NCBI GenBank assembly: GCA_031177845.1
Contig: JAPSGG010000140.1
Span: 1-5,475, forward strand
Origin: Chromatiales bacterium
Lineage (GTDB): Bacteria; Pseudomonadota; Gammaproteobacteria; JACCYU01
Direction of reading: 5' to 3'
Length of the DNA stretch: 5,475 bases
Part shown: piece after piece, positions 1 to 5,475 of the stretch
How positions within the stretch are numbered: the stretch's first letter is position 1
How the letters are laid out: the number at the start of each line of letters is the position of its first letter
The notes under the pieces: model-generated
The model's input: the letters and a program-made list of their open reading frames with translations, nothing else
The model's database searches: none
Told to the model about the DNA's origin: nothing
Made by a program: the position numbers and the translations under genes

Positions 1-2
1 CG

Positions 3-83
3 CGAGCAGGATCGAAGGAGGCTGCGAGTGCGGTCTTGCTGATGCCGCCCTTGCCGCCTGAGAAGGCTGGGGCGCCGGCTTAA
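3..83 (+). other. Possible 3' end of an upstream gene (strand and identity unclear)
   Basis: A plus-strand frame is open from the window edge and ends at TAA 81-83, giving 26 residues that end PPLPPEKAGAPA. The opposite strand of the same DNA (79 down to 2) reads FSGGKGGISKT followed by ALAAS, which resembles the deviant Walker A motif of ParA/MinD ATPases (KGGxGKT) but has Ser where the key Gly should be. That minus frame has a stop (82-80) directly before it and no start codon in between, so if it is a real ATPase fragment it is broken. Either reading could be chance, and I do not recognise the plus-strand peptide. Confidence 0.2.
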
Positions 84-159
84 ACGCAACCCCCGCGCAG
101 TGCGCTTTCCGCCTTTATAATGGGGGGGCCGGAGGGGATGTTCGCTACCCTAAGAAGCA

Positions 160-171
160 AAAACCGGTTTT
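160..171. repeat. 12-base perfect palindrome AAAACCGGTTTT
   Basis: The sequence AAAACCGGTTTT is its own reverse complement. It could be a protein-binding site or simply chance. It lies about 270 bases upstream of the repressor promoter, too far for a simple operator of that gene, and no second copy was noticed in the window. Confidence 0.4.
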
Positions 172-264
172 CGGTGACTGCGTGATACCCATGTGTCCAC
201 GGGACTGGTGGAAGAACTTCACGAAGTCTGGATATAACTCAAAAGCGTAGTAACTCAACGGATT

Positions 265-279
265 TGCGATCCGATCGCA
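265..279. repeat. Short inverted repeat TGCGAT-CCG-ATCGCA
   Basis: Two six-base arms (265-270 and 274-279) are perfect reverse complements around a three-base centre. No T-run follows, so it is not an intrinsic terminator. It could be a minor binding site or chance. Confidence 0.35.
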
Positions 280-436
280 TAGGGGCGGCATGTGCTGCGC
301 GCTGCGCGGCCGAGCGGGGGGACATTGAGCCGGCTCTAGCCCAGACAGGTTGAATGCTCCGTGCTATTGCAGATGAGGTGGTTCAGATCCTCGTCCTGAG
401 TCATCGAATCTGCGCTGTCGAGCGTGGACTGGGGAA

Positions 437-465
437 CTGACCGATCGGTCGGTCGGTCGCATGAT
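437..465 (+). promoter_or_regulatory. Putative sigma-70 promoter of the tetR-adaptor-pump cluster
   Basis: CTGACC (437-442) matches the -35 consensus TTGACA at 4 of 6 positions. CATGAT (460-465) matches TATAAT at 4 of 6. The spacer is exactly 17 bases. Transcription would start near 472, leaving a leader of under 20 bases before the ATG at 489. The operator-like palindrome fills the spacer, so a bound repressor would block RNA polymerase. The hexamers are only moderate matches, but spacing, position and the overlapping palindrome agree. Confidence 0.5.
439..458. promoter_or_regulatory. Putative TetR-family operator: palindrome plus tandem GGTC repeats
   Basis: GACCGATCGGTC (439-450) is a perfect 12-base palindrome. 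GGTC occurs three times in tandem (447-450, 451-454, 455-458), so one GACC half-site faces three GGTC half-sites. GACC/GGTC dyads are typical of TetR-family operators; the NemR box is a known example of similar form. The site lies 30 bases before the start of a TetR-family gene and between its likely -35 and -10 elements, which fits autorepression. Confidence 0.65.
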
Positions 466-488
466 AGTGAGTCCTATGAAAAGATTCA

Positions 489-1133
489 ATGAGTCTTCCA
501 AAATCGCAACCTAGGGCGGGTGCGGAGGAGATCCTTGCTGCAGCGAGGGACCTATTCGCTGCGAGAGGTTTCGACGCCGTGTCCATCAGAGATATCGCGA
601 GGCAGGCGGGCGCAAGCAAGGCGAACGTATTTCATCACTTCAATTCAAAGGACAAGTTGTACCTTGCGGTGATGCGGGACGCCTGCCGCAGGTCTGAGGC
701 AGTGCTCACGAACATGCTAAGTGAGCACGGCGATGCAACCGCGCGCATCGCCGAGTACATCCGGCAGCACCTCAAACTGCTGTATGAGGATGCCGAACGT
801 TCGAAGCTGGTGTTGCGCGAGATCTTGCAGAGCAATCCCCGTCGCGGTCAGGAACTCGCCGAGCGCGCGTTCAAAGACGACTTCGAGATGGTGACGCGCA
901 TCTTCAGCGAGGGCCAGCAGGAGGGCCAGCTCGCGCCGCATATCGATCCGGCCTTGGCGGCCTTTGTCATGCTGGCGGCCAACGTGATGTTGTTTCAGGC
1001 GCAGCATGTCCTGCGCCATCTGCCCGGCGCGTCGTTCGTGGATGAACCGGAACGTTACCGCGAAATGCTTCTGGACATTCTACTTAACGGGATCTCAAAA
1101 GGGCGCAGCGCCGGCACAACGGAGTCAGCGTAG
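489..1133 (+). CDS. TetR/AcrR-family transcriptional repressor
   Basis: A 214-residue protein of usual TetR-family length. The N-terminal DNA-binding domain spans about residues 10-62: helix 1 (EEILAAARDLFAARGF), the helix-turn-helix from V31 to F51 (VSIRDIARQAGASKANVFHHF), and the family-typical SKDKLYLAVM that follows. The rest is a helical ligand-binding and dimerisation domain, with a hydrophobic stretch near 157-175 (FVMLAANVMLFQAQHVL) probably lining the pocket or dimer face. ATG 489 is the only reasonable start: an in-frame TGA lies at 477-479 and no other start falls between. The ribosome binding site is weak, only an A-rich AAAAGA. Given the operator just upstream and the efflux genes just downstream in the same direction, it is probably the local, self-repressing regulator of the pump. 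The ligand cannot be predicted, and no specific symbol (acrR, nemR, etc.) is justified. Confidence 0.92.
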   Translation: MSLPKSQPRAGAEEILAAARDLFAARGFDAVSIRDIARQAGASKANVFHHFNSKDKLYLAVMRDACRRSEAVLTNMLSEHGDATARIAEYIRQHLKLLYEDAERSKLVLREILQSNPRRGQELAERAFKDDFEMVTRIFSEGQQEGQLAPHIDPALAAFVMLAANVMLFQAQHVLRHLPGASFVDEPERYREMLLDILLNGISKGRSAGTTESA

Positions 1134-1139
1134 ATGCGC

Positions 1140-1155
1140 CAAACGCGCGCGTTTG
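1140..1155. promoter_or_regulatory. 16-base perfect palindrome in the repressor-adaptor gap
   Basis: CAAACGCGCGCGTTTG is perfectly self-complementary and starts 7 bases after the repressor stop codon. It is followed at 1159-1168 by a second palindrome, AGCGATCGCT. No T-run follows either, so this does not look like a rho-independent terminator. Candidate roles are a second regulator site, a partial attenuator that lowers readthrough into the pump genes, or an mRNA-stability hairpin. Function is inference only. Confidence 0.4.
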
Positions 1156-1171
1156 CGGAGCGATCGCTTCA

Positions 1172-1183
1172 ATAGGCATAGGC
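1172..1183 (+). repeat. Tandem hexamer ATAGGC x2 before the adaptor start
   Basis: ATAGGC occurs twice in immediate succession, ending 8 bases before ATG 1192. The AGG inside the second copy (1180-1182) is the closest thing to a Shine-Dalgarno sequence for the adaptor gene, so the repeat may supply a weak ribosome binding site. It may also be chance. Confidence 0.35.
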
Positions 1184-1191
1184 AACGCTAG

Positions 1192-2292
1192 ATGAAACTT
1201 GTAAAGAGTTTACTGCTCCTGTTACTCTTTCTAGGCGCGGGCGCGGGGCTCTACGTCTGGTTCTCGCAGCCGCGGCTCTGGTCCTCACAGCCGCGGCCCA
1301 TCCAGGCGCAACGGGCGCAGGCGGCGACGCCGGCCGATAAATCCTCGGTTCCGGTCGAGATCGCGCTCGTGCGTTTGGCCACGGTAACCGACGCCGTGGA
1401 GACGGTCGGGAGCTTGGTCGCCAATGAATCGGTCGTGATGAGCCCGGAGCTGGGAGGCCGGGTGGAGGCGATCGAGTTCGATGAAGGCGAGCCGGTGGAG
1501 AAAGGCCAGGCGCTCATCATCCTCGACGATGATATCTATCAGGCCGAATTGGCGCAGGCGAAGGCCAGCCTGGAATTGAGCCGCACCAACTATCAGCGCG
1601 CGCAGAAACTGCTCCGGCGCAGTGCGGGCAGCGTGTCCGCCCGCGACGAGGCCCTCGCCCAACAGCGGCTGCACGAGGCCACCCTCGCACTTGCTCAGGC
1701 GCGGCTGGAAAAGAGAACGATCAAGGCGCCCTTCGGTGGGACGGTCGGCTTGCGCACGATCAGCGTGGGCGACTACGTGCAGCCGGGCCAGGATCTTATC
1801 ACGTTGGTCGACGCCGATCCGGTCAAGGTCGATTTTCGCATCCCGGAAGCATTCCTACCCAGCGTGCGCACCGGCCAGACCATTGAAGTGAAGCTGGACG
1901 CCTATCCGGGCCAGGTATTCGAGGGCACGGTCTATGCGATCTCACCCGTCGTGGATGTCAATGGCCGTAGCCTGTTGCTGCGCGCGCGTATTCCCAATCC
2001 CGACGGCTATCTGAAGCCCGGTCAGTTCGCGCGGGTGGATCTCATCTTCGATTTGCGCGAAGACGCGTTGCTGGTGCCCGAGGAGGCGCTGGTACCGCGC
2101 GGCGATGAGCGCTTCGTATTTCGTGTGGTGGACGGCAAGGCGGTGATGACGCGCGTGCAGATCGGCGATCGCATCGGCGACGACGTGGAGATTATCAGCG
2201 GCCTGAACGAAGGCGATCGCGTCGTCACTGCCGGCCAGCTCAAGATCAGCGACGGCGCCGCGGTCAGGCCGGTCGGCGATCGCCAAGGCTAA
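1192..2292 (+). CDS. RND efflux periplasmic adaptor subunit (membrane-fusion protein)
   Basis: A 366-residue adaptor of the HlyD/AcrA type. Residues 4-24 form one hydrophobic N-terminal anchor helix. There is no lipobox cysteine, so it is probably membrane-anchored rather than a lipoprotein. A Pro/Gln/Ala-rich linker follows to about 50. The first half of the lipoyl-like domain is near 75-110 (GSLVANESVVMSPELGGRV, then EGEPVEKGQALIILDD). An Ala/Gln/Glu/Arg-rich helical hairpin spans about 113-175. The second lipoyl half is RTIKAPFGGTVGLR with GDYVQPGQDL (175-202). The beta-barrel covers about 208-290 (containing YLKPGQFARVDL), and the membrane-proximal domain 291-361 (LLVPEEALVPRG, GLNEGDRVVTAGQLKISDG). 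It should link the pump encoded 7 bases downstream to an outer-membrane channel. ATG 1192 directly follows an in-frame TAG (1189-1191), so no longer start is possible. Substrate is not predictable. Confidence 0.93.
   Translation: MKLVKSLLLLLLFLGAGAGLYVWFSQPRLWSSQPRPIQAQRAQAATPADKSSVPVEIALVRLATVTDAVETVGSLVANESVVMSPELGGRVEAIEFDEGEPVEKGQALIILDDDIYQAELAQAKASLELSRTNYQRAQKLLRRSAGSVSARDEALAQQRLHEATLALAQARLEKRTIKAPFGGTVGLRTISVGDYVQPGQDLITLVDADPVKVDFRIPEAFLPSVRTGQTIEVKLDAYPGQVFEGTVYAISPVVDVNGRSLLLRARIPNPDGYLKPGQFARVDLIFDLREDALLVPEEALVPRGDERFVFRVVDGKAVMTRVQIGDRIGDDVEIISGLNEGDRVVTAGQLKISDGAAVRPVGDRQG
1267..1296 (+). repeat. Seven-codon duplication in the adaptor linker
   Basis: CAGCCGCGG occurs at 1267-1275 and again at 1288-1296, exactly 21 bases apart and in frame, giving the repeated peptide SQPR (residues 25-28 and 32-35). 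It lies just after the anchor helix, where length changes are likely to be tolerated. It looks like a small slippage duplication. Confidence 0.6.
2165..2283. repeat. Cluster of three GCGATCGC octamers
   Basis: GCGATCGC is found at 2165-2172, 2213-2220 and 2276-2283, all in the 3' end of the adaptor gene. Further copies occur at 1160-1167 and 2625-2632. The octamer is palindromic, contains a GATC site, and is identical to the HIP1 core that is abundant in many cyanobacteria. Inside the genes it encodes ordinary residues (for example Gly-Asp-Arg), so repeated GDR peptides may contribute to the count. Confidence 0.5.
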
Positions 2293-2299
2293 GCGCCCG

Positions 2300-5200
2300 A
2301 TGAGAATCTCCGAGATCTGCATCCAGCGCCCGGTATTCGCCACAGTCCTGAGTCTGGGCGTGGTGCTGATCGGGCTCGTCGCGTACGACCGGCTGACGGT
2401 GCGCGAGTATCCGAATATCGACCCGCCGGTGGTGAACGTCGAGACGACCTATCCCGGCGCGAGTCCCGAGATCATCGAGACCCAGGTGACGCAGGTCTTA
2501 GAGGAGTCGCTCTCGGGGATCGAGGGCATCGACTTTATTACCTCGATCAGCCGCCAGGAGGAAAGCCAGATCACCGTGACCTTCGAACTCGACCGCGAAC
2601 CGGCGGCTGCCGCCGCGGACGTGCGCGATCGCGTGGGCCGGGTGCGAGATCGCCTGCCGGACGAGATCGACGAGCCGGTCATCCAAAAGGTCGAGGCCGA
2701 CGCCCAGCCGATCATCTATCTGGCGTTCTCCAGCGACCGCCATTCGCCATTAGTGATCACCGACTACGCCGATCGTTACGTGAAAGACCGGCTGCAGATT
2801 CTCCCCGGCGTGGCGGAGGTGCGCATCTTTGGGGAGCGGCTCTACTCCATGCGCATCTGGCTGGACCCGGAACGCCTGGCTGCATACAACATGACCGTGC
2901 AGGATGTCGAGAACGCGTTACGCCAGCAGAACGTGGAGATCCCCGCAGGTCGTATCGAGAGCCAGACCCGCGAGTTCACCGTGCTGTCGGAGACCGATCT
3001 GCGCACGCCCGAACAATTCAACAGCATGGTGCTGCGCGAGGTCGATAGCTATCTAGTGCGCTTGCAAGACGTGGGGCGCGCGGAGCTCGGTCCGCTCGAC
3101 GAACGCCGTATCGCGCGCTTCAACGGGAAGAGCGCGGTGGCGCTGGGGGTCGTCAAGCAGGCGACCGCCAATCCGCTAGAGGTCTCGCACGCGGTGGCCA
3201 GGGTACTGCCGGAAATCATCGAGGCCTTGCCCGAGGGCATGTCGGTGCAGGTCGCTCATGACAAGTCACTATTCATCGAGGAATCCCTCAAGAATGTCTA
3301 CACGACCATCGCCGAGGCGGTGGTGCTGGTGGTGTTGATCATCTTTTTGTTTCTGCGCTCACTGCGAGCGACCCTGATCCCGCTGGTGACCATCCCGGTG
3401 TCGCTGATCGGGTCATTCGCGCTGATGTACCTGTTCGGCTTCTCCATCAATACCTTGACGCTGCTGGCCATGGTGCTCGCCGTCGGCCTGGTGGTCGATG
3501 ACGCGATCGTCATGCTGGAGAACATCTACCGCCACGTGGAGGAAGGAAGACCCCCGCGGCAGGCGGCCCTACTGGGCGCCCGCGAGATCAGCTTTGCCGT
3601 GCTCGCCATGACGCTGACGTTGGTGGCGGTCTACGCGCCGATCGGCTTCATGATCGGCACCACGGGAAGACTGTTCACCGAGTTCGCGCTGACGCTCGCC
3701 GGTGCAGTGCTGGTCTCTGGCTTCGTCGCCCTGACGTTGTCACCCATGATGTGCTCGCGGCTCCTGAAACACCATACCAGCCATGGATGGTTCTATCGCA
3801 TCATCGAGCGCGGGCTGCGCGCGCTGACTGCCGGCTATCGGGCGGCCCTGCGCGGTGCCTTAAAGGCGCGGCCACTGGTCATCCTGATGGGGCTGATGAT
3901 CGCGGGCAGCAGCGTATTTTTCGTCAGTCGGCTCAACTCCGAACTAGCGCCGGTGGAGGATCAGGGCACGATCATTGGCTCGTTCCAGAGCCCGCAAGGG
4001 TCGACCATTGAATACACCGACCGATACGCCCGCGAGCTGGAAGAGATCTATGCGCAGGTTCCGGAGGTTCAGCGGTACTTTGTCGTGACCGGGTTTCCGG
4101 TGGTGTCGCAGGGCATCTCGTTCATTAAGCTCAAGCCCTGGGAAGAGCGACAACGCAGCCAACAGCAGATCGCGGCGAGCATGCAGCCTAAGATGTTCGC
4201 CGTGCCCGGCGTACTCGCGTTCCCGGTGAGCCCGCCGCCATTGGGCCAGAGCGTGCGCGCGCAGCCGATCGAGTTTGTGGTCATGACCTCGCAGCCCTAT
4301 AGCGAGCTGCAGGACATGGTCAACAAGATGCTCGCCCGCATCGCCGAGCACCCCGGGTTCGTCAACGTGGACACCGACCTCAAGCTGAATCAGCCGCAGC
4401 TCAGGGTGGAGGTCGACCGCGACAAGGCCGCCGACGTCGGCGTCCCCATCGACACCCTGGGCCGCACGCTGGAGACCCTGCTCGGCGGCCGCCAAGTCAC
4501 CCGTTTCGAACGCGAAGGCGAGCAGTATGATGTATTGGTTCAGCTTGCCGATGTCGATCGCAATGATCCCGGCGATCTGCGCCGCATCTACGTGCGCGGC
4601 CAAGAAGGGCAGATGGTGCAGTTATCGAATCTGGTGCAGATCCACGAGACGGTCGCGCCGCAGCAGCTAAACCATTTCAATCAGCTGCGCGCCGCCACCA
4701 TCACCGCTAACCTGAACGAGGGCACCTCGCTGGGCGAGGCCTTGGCCTTTCTGGAAAATGCCGCCCGCGAGGTGCTGCCGGGCACCGTGCAGATCGATTA
4801 CAAAGGCCAGTCGCGGGAATATGTGGAGGCTAGCGGCGGCATCTACGTGACCTTCATGCTGGCGCTGGCGTTTATCTATCTGGTGCTGTCGGCTCAATTC
4901 GAGAGTTTCCGTAACCCCTTGGTCATCATGCTTACAGTGCCGCTGTCGATCGCCGGCGGGTTGCTGGCCCTGTGGCTGGACGGCTCGACACTCAACATCT
5001 ATAGTCAGGTCGGCCTGGTGACTTTGATCGGCCTCATCACCAAGCATGGTATCCTCATCGTCGAGTTCGCCGATCAGATCCGCGAGACCGGCAGGAACAA
5101 GATGGCGGCCGTGATCGAGGCGTCTGTGCTGCGCCTGCGTCCTATCCTGATGACCACCGGCGCGATGGTGCTAGGTGCCGTGCCGCTCGCGCTGGCCACC

Positions 5201-5431
5201 GGCGCCGGCGCCGAGAGCCGCCAGGATATCGGCCTGGTGATCGTGGGCGGCCTGCTTGTGGGTACCCTCTTCACGCTGTTTGTAATACCCGCGGTTTACA
5301 CGCTGATTGCGCCGAGACACGTGGCCGAAAGGGACTTCGGCGTGCAGCTGCTCTGGGCGGTGCTGATCTATGGCCTGTTCACGCTGCTCTGGCGCGAGGG
5401 GGTAAAGCAGTACTCGGCGGTCGGCGCATGA
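2300..5431 (+). CDS. HAE1-type RND multidrug efflux pump, inner-membrane permease
   Basis: A 1043-residue proton-driven exporter, close to AcrB in length (1049). TM1 is at about 10-29, the first large periplasmic loop at 30-335, TM2-TM6 at 335-485, TM7 at 525-543, the second loop at 545-845 and TM8-TM12 at 848-1003. The TM4 pair D400-D401 (GLVVDDAIVMLEN) matches the AcrB proton-relay aspartates. K915 in GLITKHGILIVEF, R945 and T952 (RLRPILMTT) match the rest of the relay, so the pump should be active. VVDDAIV favours drug (HAE1) over metal (HME) export. Some aromatic pocket residues are kept (F177, F594, F599, F608), and the switch-loop region near 597-612 is about four residues shorter than in AcrB. 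Residues 1013-1031 form an extra hydrophobic stretch after TM12, which is unusual. ATG 2300 lies 7 bases after the adaptor stop with a weak AAGG at 2285-2288, suggesting translational coupling. No frameshift or truncation is seen. Confidence 0.95.
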   Translation: MRISEICIQRPVFATVLSLGVVLIGLVAYDRLTVREYPNIDPPVVNVETTYPGASPEIIETQVTQVLEESLSGIEGIDFITSISRQEESQITVTFELDREPAAAAADVRDRVGRVRDRLPDEIDEPVIQKVEADAQPIIYLAFSSDRHSPLVITDYADRYVKDRLQILPGVAEVRIFGERLYSMRIWLDPERLAAYNMTVQDVENALRQQNVEIPAGRIESQTREFTVLSETDLRTPEQFNSMVLREVDSYLVRLQDVGRAELGPLDERRIARFNGKSAVALGVVKQATANPLEVSHAVARVLPEIIEALPEGMSVQVAHDKSLFIEESLKNVYTTIAEAVVLVVLIIFLFLRSLRATLIPLVTIPVSLIGSFALMYLFGFSINTLTLLAMVLAVGLVVDDAIVMLENIYRHVEEGRPPRQAALLGAREISFAVLAMTLTLVAVYAPIGFMIGTTGRLFTEFALTLAGAVLVSGFVALTLSPMMCSRLLKHHTSHGWFYRIIERGLRALTAGYRAALRGALKARPLVILMGLMIAGSSVFFVSRLNSELAPVEDQGTIIGSFQSPQGSTIEYTDRYARELEEIYAQVPEVQRYFVVTGFPVVSQGISFIKLKPWEERQRSQQQIAASMQPKMFAVPGVLAFPVSPPPLGQSVRAQPIEFVVMTSQPYSELQDMVNKMLARIAEHPGFVNVDTDLKLNQPQLRVEVDRDKAADVGVPIDTLGRTLETLLGGRQVTRFEREGEQYDVLVQLADVDRNDPGDLRRIYVRGQEGQMVQLSNLVQIHETVAPQQLNHFNQLRAATITANLNEGTSLGEALAFLENAAREVLPGTVQIDYKGQSREYVEASGGIYVTFMLALAFIYLVLSAQFESFRNPLVIMLTVPLSIAGGLLALWLDGSTLNIYSQVGLVTLIGLITKHGILIVEFADQIRETGRNKMAAVIEASVLRLRPILMTTGAMVLGAVPLALATGAGAESRQDIGLVIVGGLLVGTLFTLFVIPAVYTLIAPRHVAERDFGVQLLWAVLIYGLFTLLWREGVKQYSAVGA

Positions 5432-5450
5432 GGCCGGCGGGAGCGCTGCG

Positions 5451-5475
5451 GTGACCTTCCTGCGCCTGCTGGGGG
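5451..5475 (+). CDS. Possible start of the next gene in the operon (partial)
   Basis: GTG 5451 opens a frame reading VTFLRLLG that runs off the window. GGGAG at 5439-5443 is a reasonable Shine-Dalgarno sequence 7 bases upstream, better than those of the three complete genes. The gap from the pump stop is 19 bases. An eight-codon ORF starts at ATGA 5428 (overlapping the pump stop TGA 5429-5431) and its stop TGA 5452-5454 overlaps this GTG. Product cannot be judged from eight residues. An outer-membrane channel would fit the context, but that is a guess. Confidence 0.35.

Larger units (their letters stand above)
84..488. other. Intergenic region without a supported gene
   Basis: About 400 bases between the left-edge fragment and the repressor gene. 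Base composition is visibly less GC-rich than in the flanking genes, especially around 150-270. The only open frames are short and lack ribosome binding sites: a plus frame 62-250 with its sole ATG at 191, a 15-codon ORF at 138, and a 22-codon minus ORF at 404-336. A TATAAT hexamer lies at 116-121 but has no -35 partner at the usual distance. No tRNA, riboswitch or insertion-sequence ends could be recognised. The last 50 bases hold the promoter and operator listed separately. Confidence 0.6.

Noticed and set aside
116..121. Perfect TATAAT -10 hexamer
   Set aside because: No -35-like hexamer 16-18 bases upstream, no extended -10, and no gene at a sensible distance downstream.
138..185. 15-codon ORF behind GGAGGGG at 131-137
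   Set aside because: The Shine-Dalgarno-like run abuts the ATG with almost no spacing, and the peptide is not recognisable as a leader.
62..250. Plus-strand open frame of 62 codons ending at TAG 248-250
   Set aside because: The only ATG is at 191, leaving 19 codons with no ribosome binding site. Third-position composition is unlike the GC-rich neighbours, and the peptide is not recognisable.
375..392. tRNA T-arm-like string GGTTCAGATCC
   Set aside because: The flanking bases do not form a T-arm stem and no cloverleaf can be built around it.
336..404. Minus-strand 22-codon ORF starting MTQDEDLNHL
   Set aside because: No Shine-Dalgarno sequence before the start, very short, and no recognised family. 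It could be a divergent small protein but nothing supports it.
1942..2343. Minus-strand open frame across the adaptor-pump junction
   Set aside because: Antisense to two strongly supported genes, with no ribosome binding site or recognisable motif.
3944..4603. Long minus-strand open frame (219 codons) opposite the pump gene
   Set aside because: It is a shadow of the high-GC pump gene: His/Asp/Leu/Gln-rich and without domain features, while the plus-strand frame carries clear RND motifs.

Overview
The window looks like ordinary chromosomal DNA from a GC-rich proteobacterium, most likely a gammaproteobacterium. That rests on protein style, the drug-efflux gene set and GC-rich third codon positions. 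No species can be named from the sequence alone. It holds one recognisable unit, a three-gene plus-strand cluster for a tripartite RND (resistance-nodulation-division) efflux system: a TetR/AcrR-family repressor (489-1133), a periplasmic membrane-fusion adaptor (1192-2292) and an inner-membrane HAE1-type RND pump (2300-5431). No outer-membrane channel gene is visible. A further gene may begin at GTG 5451, just before the window ends.

Layout: positions 1-83 may hold the end of a neighbouring gene, but strand and identity are unclear. Positions 84-488 are about 400 bases with no gene I can support, less GC-rich than the rest and holding a few short palindromes. At the end of this stretch is a promoter-like pair (CTGACC, 17 bases, CATGAT) whose spacer carries a palindrome GACCGATCGGTC plus two more GGTC repeats. 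This is a good candidate operator for the adjacent TetR-family protein. The repressor is followed after 58 bases by the adaptor gene. That gap carries a 16-base perfect palindrome but no clear terminator. The adaptor and pump are separated by 7 bases, so they are almost certainly co-transcribed.

How the genes work together (inferred from the families): the repressor probably shuts off its own promoter, and with it the downstream pump genes, until a ligand releases it. The adaptor, anchored by one N-terminal helix, bridges the pump to an outer-membrane channel encoded elsewhere or just downstream. The pump uses proton flow through the Asp-Asp/Lys/Arg/Thr network to expel hydrophobic or amphipathic compounds.

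I see no sign of a new kind of system. The points most worth a second look are an extra hydrophobic segment at the pump's C terminus, the operator architecture, an over-represented GCGATCGC octamer, and the ambiguous fragment at the left edge.
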